Source: an uncultured Lachnospiraceae bacterium
Lineage (GTDB): Bacteria; Bacillota; Clostridia; Lachnospirales; Lachnospiraceae
NCBI GenBank assembly: GCA_947591245.1
Contig: CANQCY010000018.1
Span: 1 to 39,183 of the forward strand
Reading direction: 5' to 3'
DNA: 39,183 nucleotides
Below are positions 9,217-17,281 of this stretch, in pieces. The translations under genes and the position numbers were made by a program. Each line of letters starts with the position of its first letter. Positions within the stretch are counted from its first letter, which is position 1. Under the pieces are notes generated by a model, which was given only the letters and a program-made list of their open reading frames with translations, ran no database searches and was not told the DNA's origin.

Positions 9217-10461
9217 TCACTCTGCCACGCCTTTCCCTCTCTCTTCCATTATACATTCTTCCAATGCGCGGAGCACATACTGAATATCTTCATCGGTAAG
9301 TTTCGTATGCAGCGGAAGCGTCATCTCATTTTCAAACATGCGGCGGGCGTTGGGATAATGAACCGCATCGAATCCCATATTCCGATACGCTGTCAGAAGC
9401 GGCAGAGGTTTGTAGTGCACATTCACCGCCACGCCTTTTTCCGCCATCTTCTCAATCATCCGATCCCTGTCTTTTCGCGAACAGCCGTGCATGCGCATCA
9501 AATATAAATGTCCGCTTGAAACCCGGTTCCCGCGAAAATGCGAAAGCGCTTCCAGCACAATCTTATCCTGTTTTTCATTTATCTTTTTAATTCCCTCATC
9601 ATATTGCTCAATAATCTCCCTGCGCCGTTTCAAGAGGCCGGGATACCTTCTGAGCTGCGCCAGGCCGAGCGACGCCTGAATATCCGTCATATTGCACTTA
9701 TACGCCGGCGAGAGGATATCATACTCCCATGCGCCCGCTTTCGTCTTGGCAAGGGCATCCTTAGACTGGCCATGAAGCGACAGAAGCATAAACTCGCGGT
9801 AAATCTCGTCCGAACTGATCCCGTCCATCTCTTTCCACACGACCGCTCCTCCCTCTGCCGTCGTCAGATTTTTTACGGCATGAAAGGAAAACGCGGTAAA
9901 ATCTGCGAGCCTGCCCGCCGGCGTTCCGCCGACAGAAGCGCCGAACCCATGAGCGCAGTCCGACAAAATCAGAATCCGCCCCAATGCTTTCTGATATTTG
10001 CTGCCGCCCGGCTGAAATATATTTCTTTTTTTCTCTGCGATTTCATATATTTTTTCATAATCGCACGGAATCCCCGCCACGTCTACCGGTATGACCGCCT
10101 TTGTAGCGGGCGTAATATATTTTTCCAAACTGTCATAATCCATTTCAAAGGAACCGCTGCCCGTATCCATAATCACGGGTTTTGCGCCTGTATGGCAGAT
10201 CGAGCTTGCCGTTGCCGTATATGTATATGCCGTTGTAATTACCTCGTCTCCCCGCCCGACGCCGAACAGGCGAAGCGTCATCTCCATGCATGCCGTCGCT
10301 GAATTGAGGCAGACGGCTCTCTCTGTGCGGCACCATTTCGCGATCTGACGCTCAAACTCTTTCGTTTTCGGCCCGGTCGTGATCCACCCCGAACGCAGGG
10401 CGTCCGCGACCTCCTGGATTTCCTCTTCCGTAATATCCGGGGGTGAAAATGGAATTTTCAT
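9217..10461 (-). CDS. DegT/DnrJ/EryC1/StrS-family sugar aminotransferase
   Basis: A 414-residue PLP enzyme of the sugar nucleotide aminotransferase family (PglE/ArnB/WecE-like), converting a keto-sugar nucleotide to an amino sugar. The N-terminus IPFSPPDITEEEI and SGWITTGPKT are typical. The cofactor aspartate lies in ILSDCAHGFGA, and the Schiff-base lysine in FHAVKNLTTAEGG at about residue 220. The length is slightly above the usual 370-390 because of an insertion around PGGSKYQKALG. The partner dehydratase that would make the keto sugar is not in this window. It sits directly before the initiating sugar transferase in the operon. Confidence 0.9.
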   Translation of the reverse strand: MKIPFSPPDITEEEIQEVADALRSGWITTGPKTKEFERQIAKWCRTERAVCLNSATACMEMTLRLFGVGRGDEVITTAYTYTATASSICHTGAKPVIMDTGSGSFEMDYDSLEKYITPATKAVIPVDVAGIPCDYEKIYEIAEKKRNIFQPGGSKYQKALGRILILSDCAHGFGASVGGTPAGRLADFTAFSFHAVKNLTTAEGGAVVWKEMDGISSDEIYREFMLLSLHGQSKDALAKTKAGAWEYDILSPAYKCNMTDIQASLGLAQLRRYPGLLKRRREIIEQYDEGIKKINEKQDKIVLEALSHFRGNRVSSGHLYLMRMHGCSRKDRDRMIEKMAEKGVAVNVHYKPLPLLTAYRNMGFDAVHYPNARRMFENEMTLPLHTKLTDEDIQYVLRALEECIMEERGKGVAE

Positions 10462-10546
10462 ACTCTGTCCTTTCCTAAACGGTCAAAGAGTTCCCTATGA
10501 AACAAGAGACCCCTGCCATACAATGACGGAATCCCTTGCATCCTTT

Positions 10547-12082
10547 CTACTGTTCTTTGTTTGCCGGCGCCGCCGATGAGGCTGAATCATCCGATGAAAC
10601 CGGTTTCTTTACATCTCCCGTATCATCTCCCTCATCCTCCTGCACTTCCGACTCGGGCGTCGCCGCCAAATATTTCTTTATTTTCTTGGAAATCTTGTCA
10701 ACTGAATTGTAATCCGGAAGACACACATACAGCTTACGCGACTGATATGAAAACGTCGTCCTCATGGCTCCTGTACCGTTTGCATTGGCAAACTTCACTT
10801 TCCACTGCGCCATATCGTCAAGCTGCATCTTACACAGCGCCGTGATTTCTTTTGCAGACATATTCGTCTGAAAATTCTTGGAAACCGTCTTTAAAAGCTT
10901 CGCATAATTCGGCAGAATATCCGGCGACATCGCCTTATTCAGAATCGCCTCGACCATATGCTGGTGGTTGCGCCCGCGCTGATAATCGCCGTTCGCAAAG
11001 TGATGCCTCTCGCGGCAGAACGCCAGCGCCTGTTTGCCATTCACCTTATTATAGCCTTTTTTGAAGCTCGGCCCCCAATCCGATGTGAAGTCAAAATCGG
11101 AATAAAGCCGGATGCCGCCAAGCAGGTCGACAATTTTCTGAACGCTCGTAAAGTTCACTCGCACATAATAGTCAATATCTATGTCGTACAGCATCTCCAG
11201 CGTCTTAATCGAGCAGTCCACGCCATGGTTGCCCGCATGGGTCAATTTATCCGGAATACCGTTCGATACCGAAAGAGGCACATAATAATCGCGCGGCGTC
11301 GTCGTCAGAAGAATCTGTTTCGTATTCGGATTGACCGTCATAATGACATTCACGTCGCTTCGGCTCGTCTGCTCAATATCGCCGTATAAATCAATGCCGC
11401 TCAGATAAAGATTAAACGGCGTCGTCGTAATATCGTCCTTTTTCGGTTCCTTTTTCTCCTCGATCACAGTCTCTACGCTGTGCGTACTCAACACGCGCGT
11501 ATCATCGGAAAACGTCTTATAATACTCTTCGATCAGATTCCTGTTTGCCTCGTTGATCACGATTACGCTGACATCCTTCGCATATAAGGCGTCGACGAGC
11601 GTATCATTATCCTCATACTCGCCAATCTCCGGTTTCTGTCCGACCGCTTCCTCTACCTTTGCAAGCGCCTTATCCGTATTCGCCCTGTCGTTTACGCCGA
11701 GAATGCCGAATTTGTAATCCTTCGTATCGTAAATGCTTTGCGCTGCGTCATCTTTCAGTACGATATAGGAAAGCCGGTCAATCTTAACCTGATTGCCTGC
11801 AAATTCCTCAATAGCAGAATACGTATACACGCAGTAATAACCGCCGCCGATATAAAACAAGCATATGGCCATACACAGAACCCTTCCGACAATATAAAGC
11901 TTATCGGTCATCTGGCTGAAAACGCCATACGCCAGAAAGAACAGCATAACCGCAATCAAAACGGCGATAAACTTCGTCGGTATCGCTCCCACAAAAACCG
12001 TCACGCCGACCAGCGCCGCGCTAATCAATATCTGCACAACAAGAAAAACAATACTCAATTTCCGCTTTAATAATGTCTTCAC
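10547..12082 (-). CDS. LytR-CpsA-Psr (LCP) family glycan-to-wall ligase
   Basis: An LCP enzyme, which transfers lipid-linked teichoic acid or polysaccharide to peptidoglycan on the outer face of the membrane. The N-terminus has about three membrane helices within the first 90 residues. An extracellular region follows, with the LCP core NVIMTVNPNTKQILLTT, TPRDYYVPL, the ring NHGVDCSIKTLEMLYDIDID, LLGGI, and the Arg-rich AFCRERHHFANGDYQRGRNHQHM. The C-terminus is Ser/Asp-rich. I prefer the GTG at 12082-12080 (511 residues) because GGAGG lies 6-7 nt upstream; an upstream ATG at 12133 would add 17 residues but lacks a clear ribosome binding site. Confidence 0.9.
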   Translation of the reverse strand: MKTLLKRKLSIVFLVVQILISAALVGVTVFVGAIPTKFIAVLIAVMLFFLAYGVFSQMTDKLYIVGRVLCMAICLFYIGGGYYCVYTYSAIEEFAGNQVKIDRLSYIVLKDDAAQSIYDTKDYKFGILGVNDRANTDKALAKVEEAVGQKPEIGEYEDNDTLVDALYAKDVSVIVINEANRNLIEEYYKTFSDDTRVLSTHSVETVIEEKKEPKKDDITTTPFNLYLSGIDLYGDIEQTSRSDVNVIMTVNPNTKQILLTTTPRDYYVPLSVSNGIPDKLTHAGNHGVDCSIKTLEMLYDIDIDYYVRVNFTSVQKIVDLLGGIRLYSDFDFTSDWGPSFKKGYNKVNGKQALAFCRERHHFANGDYQRGRNHQHMVEAILNKAMSPDILPNYAKLLKTVSKNFQTNMSAKEITALCKMQLDDMAQWKVKFANANGTGAMRTTFSYQSRKLYVCLPDYNSVDKISKKIKKYLAATPESEVQEDEGDDTGDVKKPVSSDDSASSAAPANKEQ

Positions 12083-12193
12083 TGTAACCCTCCAATTCTT
12101 CGGATGTTCTTTACCGCAATCCGCAATCCGCATATTTCGCCCCTAATTGAATCCTGCGGACCGGTTCATTGCTCTTGACCCTAACATCATAAC

Positions 12194-12222
12194 ATTATAT
12201 ATCATCTCCCGCAAAAAATCAA
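12194..12222 (-). promoter_or_regulatory. Candidate internal promoter before the LCP gene
   Basis: On the minus strand TTGATT (12222-12217) and a perfect TATAAT (12199-12194) are 17 nt apart, overlapping the end of the TagB-like gene. It could give separate expression of LCP and the downstream genes. Confidence 0.55.
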
Positions 12223-13329
12223 TTCCAAAAGTCTATTTGTCGAATTTGCATCGAGACTGTCGAAATTCTCACGGATAAATCTTTCATTTGCCGAAACGTC
12301 CGCCTCTGCCATGCATCGCATCAGCTCGCTCTGGCTTGCCGCCACCGGCCCCGGCACAAAGGTTTTGTAATCCCGGTAAAAGCTTCTTCCGCTGGATTCA
12401 AACGCCTCCAGATCATAAGCATAAAAAATCATCGGTCTGTTGAGAAAACAGTATTCAAATACGATCGAGGAATAATCGGTAATGAGCATATCAGCCGCGG
12501 CAAGCAGCGTCGTCACGCCCGGATAGCCCGACACATTTATTATATTATCCCATTTTCCGCTTTCTAATTCCCCGCCCATCTGATTCGCAACATACGGGTG
12601 AAGGCGGATCATAAGCGCCTCATCCGGCGGCAGCTCCGCCGACATGCGGTCGAGATCCAGATGAATCTGCGGATTTGCGACCTCGGCATCTCGAAAAGTA
12701 GGCGCATAAAGAATGCATTTCTTCCCCCGCAGTTCCTCGTGATCCTCAAAAAAACTTTTCCGTCTTTTCTCCAGAAACGGGCGGTTTAACATCAAATCCG
12801 TTCTCGGAAGCCCAAGCACATAAATCCGGTCGTCCGGGATTCCGAATGCGCTTGCGTATTCCTTTTTCACCTGCTCGGAATTCACGATGAGATGCGTAAT
12901 TCTCTGATTCGCCCGATATTCCAGTTTTTTCAGCGTCCCTTCGTTCACGTCCTGCCCGAATTTTTTAATCGTGCCGGTTCCATGCCAGAGCTGGACCACC
13001 TTGGTTCGTTTTGAAAAACGGATATACGCCATCGGAAGAAATTCATTATCCAAAAAAACATAGCGCGCCGTAGCCAGATGATACGCCTTGACAATAAAAA
13101 AATTAATGGGGTTCGTTATTTTATCATCCCTCGTAAACCAGATGCACCGCATGGCGCCGTATTTTTTCCTGATCGCATCCGCCACGATTCCGATATTTCC
13201 TTCCGGGCTTTTGTCATGGGTAGCCACGAAAAACGCCTTTTTCGCATTTGTTCCGAACAGCCTTGAGAGATGGAAAAAAAAGGCAAATACGATATAACCG
13301 ATCCGTTTAATCATTTTCTTTACTGCCAA
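12202..13329 (-). CDS. CDP-glycerol glycerophosphotransferase family protein (TagB/TagF-like)
   Basis: A 375-residue peripheral membrane enzyme that transfers glycerol-3-phosphate from CDP-glycerol to a lipid-linked acceptor. Both family motifs are intact: LWHGTGTIKKFG (catalytic His about residue 126) and MLITDYSSIVFEYCFLNRP near residue 290. An Arg-rich basic N-terminus with an aromatic hydrophobic stretch (IGYIVFAFFFHLSRLF) suits membrane binding. The length is that of single-domain TagB/TarB primases rather than the long TagF polymerases, so it may add only one or a few units. The start is a TTG at 13329 with AGGAAG about 9 nt upstream inside tagD; ATG 13314 is an alternative. It overlaps the tagD end by about 23 nt. 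Confidence 0.85.
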   Translation of the reverse strand: MAVKKMIKRIGYIVFAFFFHLSRLFGTNAKKAFFVATHDKSPEGNIGIVADAIRKKYGAMRCIWFTRDDKITNPINFFIVKAYHLATARYVFLDNEFLPMAYIRFSKRTKVVQLWHGTGTIKKFGQDVNEGTLKKLEYRANQRITHLIVNSEQVKKEYASAFGIPDDRIYVLGLPRTDLMLNRPFLEKRRKSFFEDHEELRGKKCILYAPTFRDAEVANPQIHLDLDRMSAELPPDEALMIRLHPYVANQMGGELESGKWDNIINVSGYPGVTTLLAAADMLITDYSSIVFEYCFLNRPMIFYAYDLEAFESSGRSFYRDYKTFVPGPVAASQSELMRCMAEADVSANERFIRENFDSLDANSTNRLLELIFCGR

Positions 13330-13711
13330 GCCCCAAATCTTCCTTAATTCTGGATGTCGAAATGCCTTCGGTTCTCGGAAGGTAGACGACTTCGCAATAC
13401 TCCTTCAGAAAGTCAAATTTTCCTTTCCAGTCATCTCCCATCACAAATACATCCACATCATTGTTTACGACGTCATCTATCTTTTGTTCCCATGTGTATT
13501 CAGGGAGTACCTCATCCACGTATCTGACCGCTTCCAATATAATTTTACGGTCTTCAAAAGAATAATATGCCTTTTTTCCCTTGCCCGCGTTAAATTCGTC
13601 GCTGGAAACGACGACAATCAAATAATCCCCCAGTTCCTTTGCCCGCCGGAGCAGATTAATATGCCCCACATGCAGCAAATCATACGTACCGTACGTAATT
13701 ACTTTTTTCAT
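13307..13711 (-). CDS. tagD: Glycerol-3-phosphate cytidylyltransferase
   Basis: A 134-residue cytidylyltransferase making CDP-glycerol, the donor for the TagB/TagF-like enzyme that follows. Motifs are VITYGTYDLLHVGHINLLRRA (HxGH nucleotide-binding motif in the first 20 residues), the substrate segment FVMGDDWKGKFDFLKE, and the C-terminal TEGISTSRIKE, which matches the conserved ISTT-like box of TagD. The length is normal for the family. The ATG at 13711 has GGAGG 8 nt upstream; a longer frame to 13756 is less likely. It lies 50 nt after the ABC ATPase gene. Confidence 0.94.
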   Translation of the reverse strand: MKKVITYGTYDLLHVGHINLLRRAKELGDYLIVVVSSDEFNAGKGKKAYYSFEDRKIILEAVRYVDEVLPEYTWEQKIDDVVNNDVDVFVMGDDWKGKFDFLKEYCEVVYLPRTEGISTSRIKEDLGLGSKEND

Positions 13712-13761
13712 CTTATAATCCTCCGTATCTTCATCCGCATTCACTCTGTCATGCATTTGAC

Positions 13762-14514
13762 TCAGGCTTCCAGCCCCAGCTTTTCATCGTAAAGATCCAC
13801 GATATCCTCGACGTCTCCCTGTGCAATCAGCTTCCCCTGCTCAAGCAAAATCCCCTTATTGCACATCCGGAGCACCTGATCTGTGGAATGCGACACAAAA
13901 AGCACCGTCACCCCTTTATCGAACATACCCTGTATGCGGGCCTCGCATTTTTTCCGGAACCGCTTATCGCCGACGCTTAACACCTCATCCAGAATCAGAA
14001 TATCCGGCTCAACCACCGTTGCGATTGAAAATCCGAGTCTCGCCTTCATGCCGGACGAATAATTTTTGACCGGAACATCAATAAATCTGCCAAGCTCCGA
14101 GAATGCGACAATATCGTCATATTTTTCCTGAATAAATTCCCTGCTGTAACCGAGCACCGCACCATACAGAAAAATATTTTCCGCCCCGGTATACTGCCTG
14201 TCAAAACCGGCTCCAAGCTCCAAAAGGGGCGCAATCTTACCATAGCACCGGACATTTCCCTCCGTCGGCTTCAACACGCCCGCAATCACTTTCAAAAGCG
14301 TGCTTTTGCCCGCGCCGTTCATGCCGAGGATACCGACCCGGTCTCCCCGCTGAATTTCAAAATGAATATCTTTTAAAGCCCAAAACTCCTGATACATCAA
14401 TTCTTTCTTGATCATTTTAATGACATATTCTTTTATATTGTCGACTTTCTGCGAGCTGAGATTAAATTTCATGCTCACATGATCTACCTGCAGGGCCAAA
14501 GCGTTTTTCGCCAT
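13762..14514 (-). CDS. Polysaccharide/teichoic acid ABC exporter, ATPase subunit (Wzt/TagH type)
   Basis: A 250-residue ABC ATPase that powers export of undecaprenyl-linked polymer with the permease encoded just upstream. Walker A is GMNGAGKST, the Q-loop region is PLLELGAGFD, the signature is YSSGMKARLGF, and Walker B is DILILDEVLSVGD followed by VLFVSHS. It ends soon after the nucleotide-binding domain, with no C-terminal carbohydrate-binding domain. GGAGG lies 6 nt before the ATG, and the permease stop is 15 nt upstream. Its segment GAGFDRQYTGAENIFLYGA is homologous to, but clearly different from, the ABC part of the chimera at the left edge. Confidence 0.93.
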   Translation of the reverse strand: MAKNALALQVDHVSMKFNLSSQKVDNIKEYVIKMIKKELMYQEFWALKDIHFEIQRGDRVGILGMNGAGKSTLLKVIAGVLKPTEGNVRCYGKIAPLLELGAGFDRQYTGAENIFLYGAVLGYSREFIQEKYDDIVAFSELGRFIDVPVKNYSSGMKARLGFSIATVVEPDILILDEVLSVGDKRFRKKCEARIQGMFDKGVTVLFVSHSTDQVLRMCNKGILLEQGKLIAQGDVEDIVDLYDEKLGLEA

Positions 14515-14529
14515 CGTAAACCTCCATCA

Positions 14530-15342
14530 TCATATGTTCAGTATAAACGTATCCTGTTTTCGGTAAAAAATAAACATTCCAATCCCCATTGCCACAATGC
14601 TCACGCTGAACGTATAGGCGAGAAGCTTCATGTCAAAAGGCTGTCCAAACAGCGCCCGCCGGAAATTGTGGATAATCCCGAACAGCGGGTTCGCCTTAAT
14701 CAAAGTCTGCTTCTGCGGACTCAGGCTGCTGGCAAAATAAAAGATTGCGCTGCAGTACATAATTAGCATAAGTAATACGCTCCACAAATATTCAATATCC
14801 CTGAAAAAGACACAGAGCGTCGCAAGCGTCAGTCCGGCGCCCACACAGAGCAGCAGCAGATTGAGCAGCGGAATCAGCGCCAGAAACATACGGGCGTTCA
14901 ACGGCGCGCGATAATCTCCCGTTGCAAGGAAAAACATCATCACTCCCACAAGTACAACGAGCGAAATCAAAAAAATGGCAAAGTTTGACAGGATGCCTGA
15001 AAGCGGATACATGTATTTAGGCACATACACTTTTTTTATCATGCCGCCGTTCGTCCGGATCGACTTCATCGCCGCATTCGTCGAAGAAGAAAAGAACGAA
15101 TACAGCAGCCGTCCCGTCAGCACGTAGACCGGGAACGGCACTCCGTCAAAAGCGGCATCCTGATGGTTTCTCCCGAGAATTTCTCCAAAAACCACGCTGA
15201 GCACGATCATCGTCAGCAGAGGTTCGATCAGCGTCCACAGTATACCCAGATAGGACCTGCGGTATTTCAGCTTAATATTTTTTTTCACCAGCTCCCCAAG
15301 CAAGTAGCGGTAACGGCTGAAATTTTTAATCACCTGAGACAT
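14530..15342 (-). CDS. Polysaccharide/teichoic acid ABC exporter, permease subunit (Wzm/TagG type)
   Basis: A 270-residue ABC-2 permease with six membrane helices. The N-terminal RYRYLLGELVKKNIKLKYR and YLGILWTLIEPLLTMIVLS are typical for Wzm/TagG. NPLFGIIHNFRRALFGQP near the C-terminus is also conserved. It pairs with the ATPase gene that follows. The ATG at 15342-15340 has GGAGG 5 nt upstream; the same frame stays open to 15537, but the extension lacks family similarity. It is the first gene of the glycan operon, behind a leader of about 190 nt. Confidence 0.93.
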   Translation of the reverse strand: MSQVIKNFSRYRYLLGELVKKNIKLKYRRSYLGILWTLIEPLLTMIVLSVVFGEILGRNHQDAAFDGVPFPVYVLTGRLLYSFFSSSTNAAMKSIRTNGGMIKKVYVPKYMYPLSGILSNFAIFLISLVVLVGVMMFFLATGDYRAPLNARMFLALIPLLNLLLLCVGAGLTLATLCVFFRDIEYLWSVLLMLIMYCSAIFYFASSLSPQKQTLIKANPLFGIIHNFRRALFGQPFDMKLLAYTFSVSIVAMGIGMFIFYRKQDTFILNI

Positions 15343-15455
15343 AGCTTCCTCCATTCCAAATAGTATAATCTCTAAGCTGGCAGGTATAAGGCTCTCAGAT
15401 TCCTTGTTCATGAAAATCCCCCGCTCTTTTTGCCAAAAACACTTGACAAATCCAT

Positions 15456-15493
15456 CGGAAAACGCGTCGCTCCGCAGCGTCAGAGTTTTTCCG
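15456..15493 (-). promoter_or_regulatory. Nested stem-loop in leader of glycan operon
   Basis: Outer arms CGGAAAA (15456-15462) and TTTTCCG (15487-15493) enclose a second stem CGCT/AGCG with loop CCGC (15468-15479). It lies about 110-150 nt before the permease start, inside the predicted untranslated leader. There is no U-run, so it is not an ordinary terminator. Confidence 0.35.
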
Positions 15494-15494
15494 G

Positions 15495-15508
15495 CATGAG
15501 CGCTCATG
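15495..15508. promoter_or_regulatory. 14-bp perfect palindrome, possible operator
   Basis: CATGAGCGCTCATG is a perfect palindrome about 25-40 nt downstream of the predicted minus-strand transcription start, a position suited to a repressor site. Confidence 0.35.
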
Positions 15509-15540
15509 ATTCCGAGAAACCATATAGTTCCAATCACTAA

Positions 15541-15570
15541 ATTATATCATTAGTGCTGTTGATTCGTCAA
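15541..15570 (-). promoter_or_regulatory. Sigma-A promoter of the glycan export operon
   Basis: On the minus strand TTGACG (15570-15565) and a perfect TATAAT (15546-15541) are separated by 18 nt. The start would be near 15534, giving a leader of about 190 nt before the permease gene. Confidence 0.7.
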
Positions 15571-15631
15571 GCATACTGATTAAGTTTATGGCGCAATCGC
15601 TTAATAATCTAAAGTTTTCGCAACAAAAATG

Positions 15632-15659
15632 TTGACATATCCGGCACTTATGATATGAT
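15632..15659 (+). promoter_or_regulatory. Sigma-A promoter of the carboxyltransferase/acylation cassette
   Basis: A perfect TTGACA (15632-15637), a 16-nt spacer and TATGAT (15654-15659). It points toward the carboxyltransferase gene and is back to back with the glycan operon promoter. Confidence 0.75.
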
Positions 15660-15730
15660 TATATTGAATTTTTATGTAAATTTGAGAAAAAATGTATGTT
15701 ATTAATTCAGGAAAGAATGGTGAAACAATC

Positions 15731-17245
15731 ATGTATAACATGGAAAAACAACACAAGCTCGGCAAACTGCATGCCTTGGAACGAATCTGTATGCTTCTCG
15801 ACGCGGACTCGTTCCGTGAAATTGGTTCCAATATTACCAATTTAGAGGATGCTTTCAACATTAAAAAGGGACAATTCCCTTATGACGGCGTCATCACCGG
15901 TTACGGTACGATCGGGGGACAGAAGGTCGTCATTTATTCCGAAGACTTTACCGTCATCGGCGGCACTCTCGGAAAACAGCACGGCTACAAAATCGCCAAT
16001 GCGATCAAACTGGCGATCGAAAACCGCTGTCCGGTCATCGGCATCAACGATTCCGGCGGCGCCCGGATTCAGGAAGGCGTCAACGCCCTTGCCGGATACG
16101 GCGAAATCTTCTATTATAATACGCTGGCGTCCGGCTACATTCCGCAAATATCGATTATTGCCGGAAATTGCGCCGGCGGCGCTGTTTACAGCCCCGGCAT
16201 CACGGATTTTATCTTCGTGATCGACGATATCAGCCAGATGTTCGTAACCGGGCCGAAGGTCATCAAGAGCGTGACGAATGAAGACATCACCGCCTCCGCG
16301 CTCGGCGGCGCCGCCGTCCACGCAAACCAGAGCGGAGTCGCGCATTTTCATATGGCCAACGAAAAAAAATGCTATGAAAAAGTCCGCGAGCTGATTGCCA
16401 TCATCCCGCCCTGTTACGAGGACGGATGCATTCATATGCCGAAAAAGGATATGAAGCCGCAAAATTATAATGAAAATATTGCGTTTAATCATGAACTCGC
16501 AAACATCATTCCTGAACAGAGCAATCAGAGCTATGACATTCATGACGTCATAAACGGGATCGTAGATCAAGGCTCATTTATCGAGGTTCAGGAAGAATTT
16601 GCCAAAAATGCCGTTGTTGGTTTCGGACGGATCAAGGGGATTGCCATCGGAATCGTCTCCAACCAGCCGAATTTCATGGCGGGCGTGCTCGACTGTGACG
16701 CAAGCGACAAAACCGCACGTTTCATCCGCTACTGCGACTCATTTAACATTCCGATCATTACGCTGACCGATGTGCCGGGCTTCCTTCCCGGAAAGGATCA
16801 GGAATACAAGGGAATCATCCGCCACGGAGCCAAGCTTCTGTATGCATATTCTGAAGCAACTACGATAAAAATAAACATTATATTGCGGAAAGCTTACGGC
16901 GGCGCCTATATCGCCATGAGCAGCAAACACCTGCGTTCCGATTTCGTTTATGCATGGCCGACCGCAGAAATCGCCGTCATGGGAGCTGACGGTGCGGCAG
17001 ATATTTTATATGGAAAGCAGATGAAAGATATGGATCCGGCGCAGAAAGCCGCATTCCGTCAGGAAAAAATCGATGAATACAACGAAAAATTTATGAATCC
17101 GGGAATCGCCGCCATGCACGGCTATGTGGACGAGATCATCAAACCGGAAGCAACGCGCGAGCGCATTTTCGGCGATATACTGATGCTGTCGGATAAACGC
17201 TCGCTGAGCGGCGTTCATAAAAAGCACGGAAACATTCCGTTATAA
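15731..17245 (+). CDS. Biotin-dependent acyl-CoA carboxyltransferase (PccB/AccD/MmdA family)
   Basis: A carboxyltransferase of about 504 residues with both crotonase-type halves. It moves CO2 between carboxybiotin and an acyl-CoA. N-half motifs are INDSGGARIQEGVNALAGYG and AGNCAGGAVYSPGITDF with FVTGPKVIKSVTNE. C-half motifs are DVPGFLPGKDQEYKGIIRHG, LRKAYGGAYIAMSSKHL and YAWPTAEIAVMGADGA. Ile at residue 394 sits where PccB enzymes that prefer propionyl-CoA carry Asp, as in acetyl-CoA-accepting AccB and, from memory, in MmdA decarboxylases. No biotin carrier, biotin carboxylase or membrane decarboxylase subunits are nearby. The start at ATG 15731 has GGTGA six nt upstream; a 13-residue longer frame begins at 15692. 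It leads a tight operon with the MBOAT and SGNH genes. Confidence 0.9.
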   Translation: MYNMEKQHKLGKLHALERICMLLDADSFREIGSNITNLEDAFNIKKGQFPYDGVITGYGTIGGQKVVIYSEDFTVIGGTLGKQHGYKIANAIKLAIENRCPVIGINDSGGARIQEGVNALAGYGEIFYYNTLASGYIPQISIIAGNCAGGAVYSPGITDFIFVIDDISQMFVTGPKVIKSVTNEDITASALGGAAVHANQSGVAHFHMANEKKCYEKVRELIAIIPPCYEDGCIHMPKKDMKPQNYNENIAFNHELANIIPEQSNQSYDIHDVINGIVDQGSFIEVQEEFAKNAVVGFGRIKGIAIGIVSNQPNFMAGVLDCDASDKTARFIRYCDSFNIPIITLTDVPGFLPGKDQEYKGIIRHGAKLLYAYSEATTIKINIILRKAYGGAYIAMSSKHLRSDFVYAWPTAEIAVMGADGAADILYGKQMKDMDPAQKAAFRQEKIDEYNEKFMNPGIAAMHGYVDEIIKPEATRERIFGDILMLSDKRSLSGVHKKHGNIPL

Positions 17246-17281
17246 ATTCATAACGCAAATCACTAATGTAAGGAGAAAATC

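Larger units (their letters stand above)
15343..15730. other. Divergent control region between glycan operon and acylation cassette
   Basis: This 388-bp stretch without a convincing gene separates the minus-strand glycan operon from the plus-strand acylation cassette. It holds one sigma-A promoter in each direction, a long leader for the minus-strand operon with a nested stem and a 14-bp perfect palindrome, and imperfect inverted arms (gattaag at 15578-15584, cttaataatc at 15600-15609) between the promoters. Confidence 0.6.

Noticed and set aside
15343-15537. In-frame upstream extension of the ABC permease gene
   Set aside because: The extension overlaps the leader, lacks family similarity, and a strong GGAGG precedes the internal ATG at 15342.
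15842-16570. Minus-strand 242-codon open frame inside the carboxyltransferase gene
   Set aside because: It mirrors conserved carboxyltransferase coding sequence; its translation has no recognisable domain.
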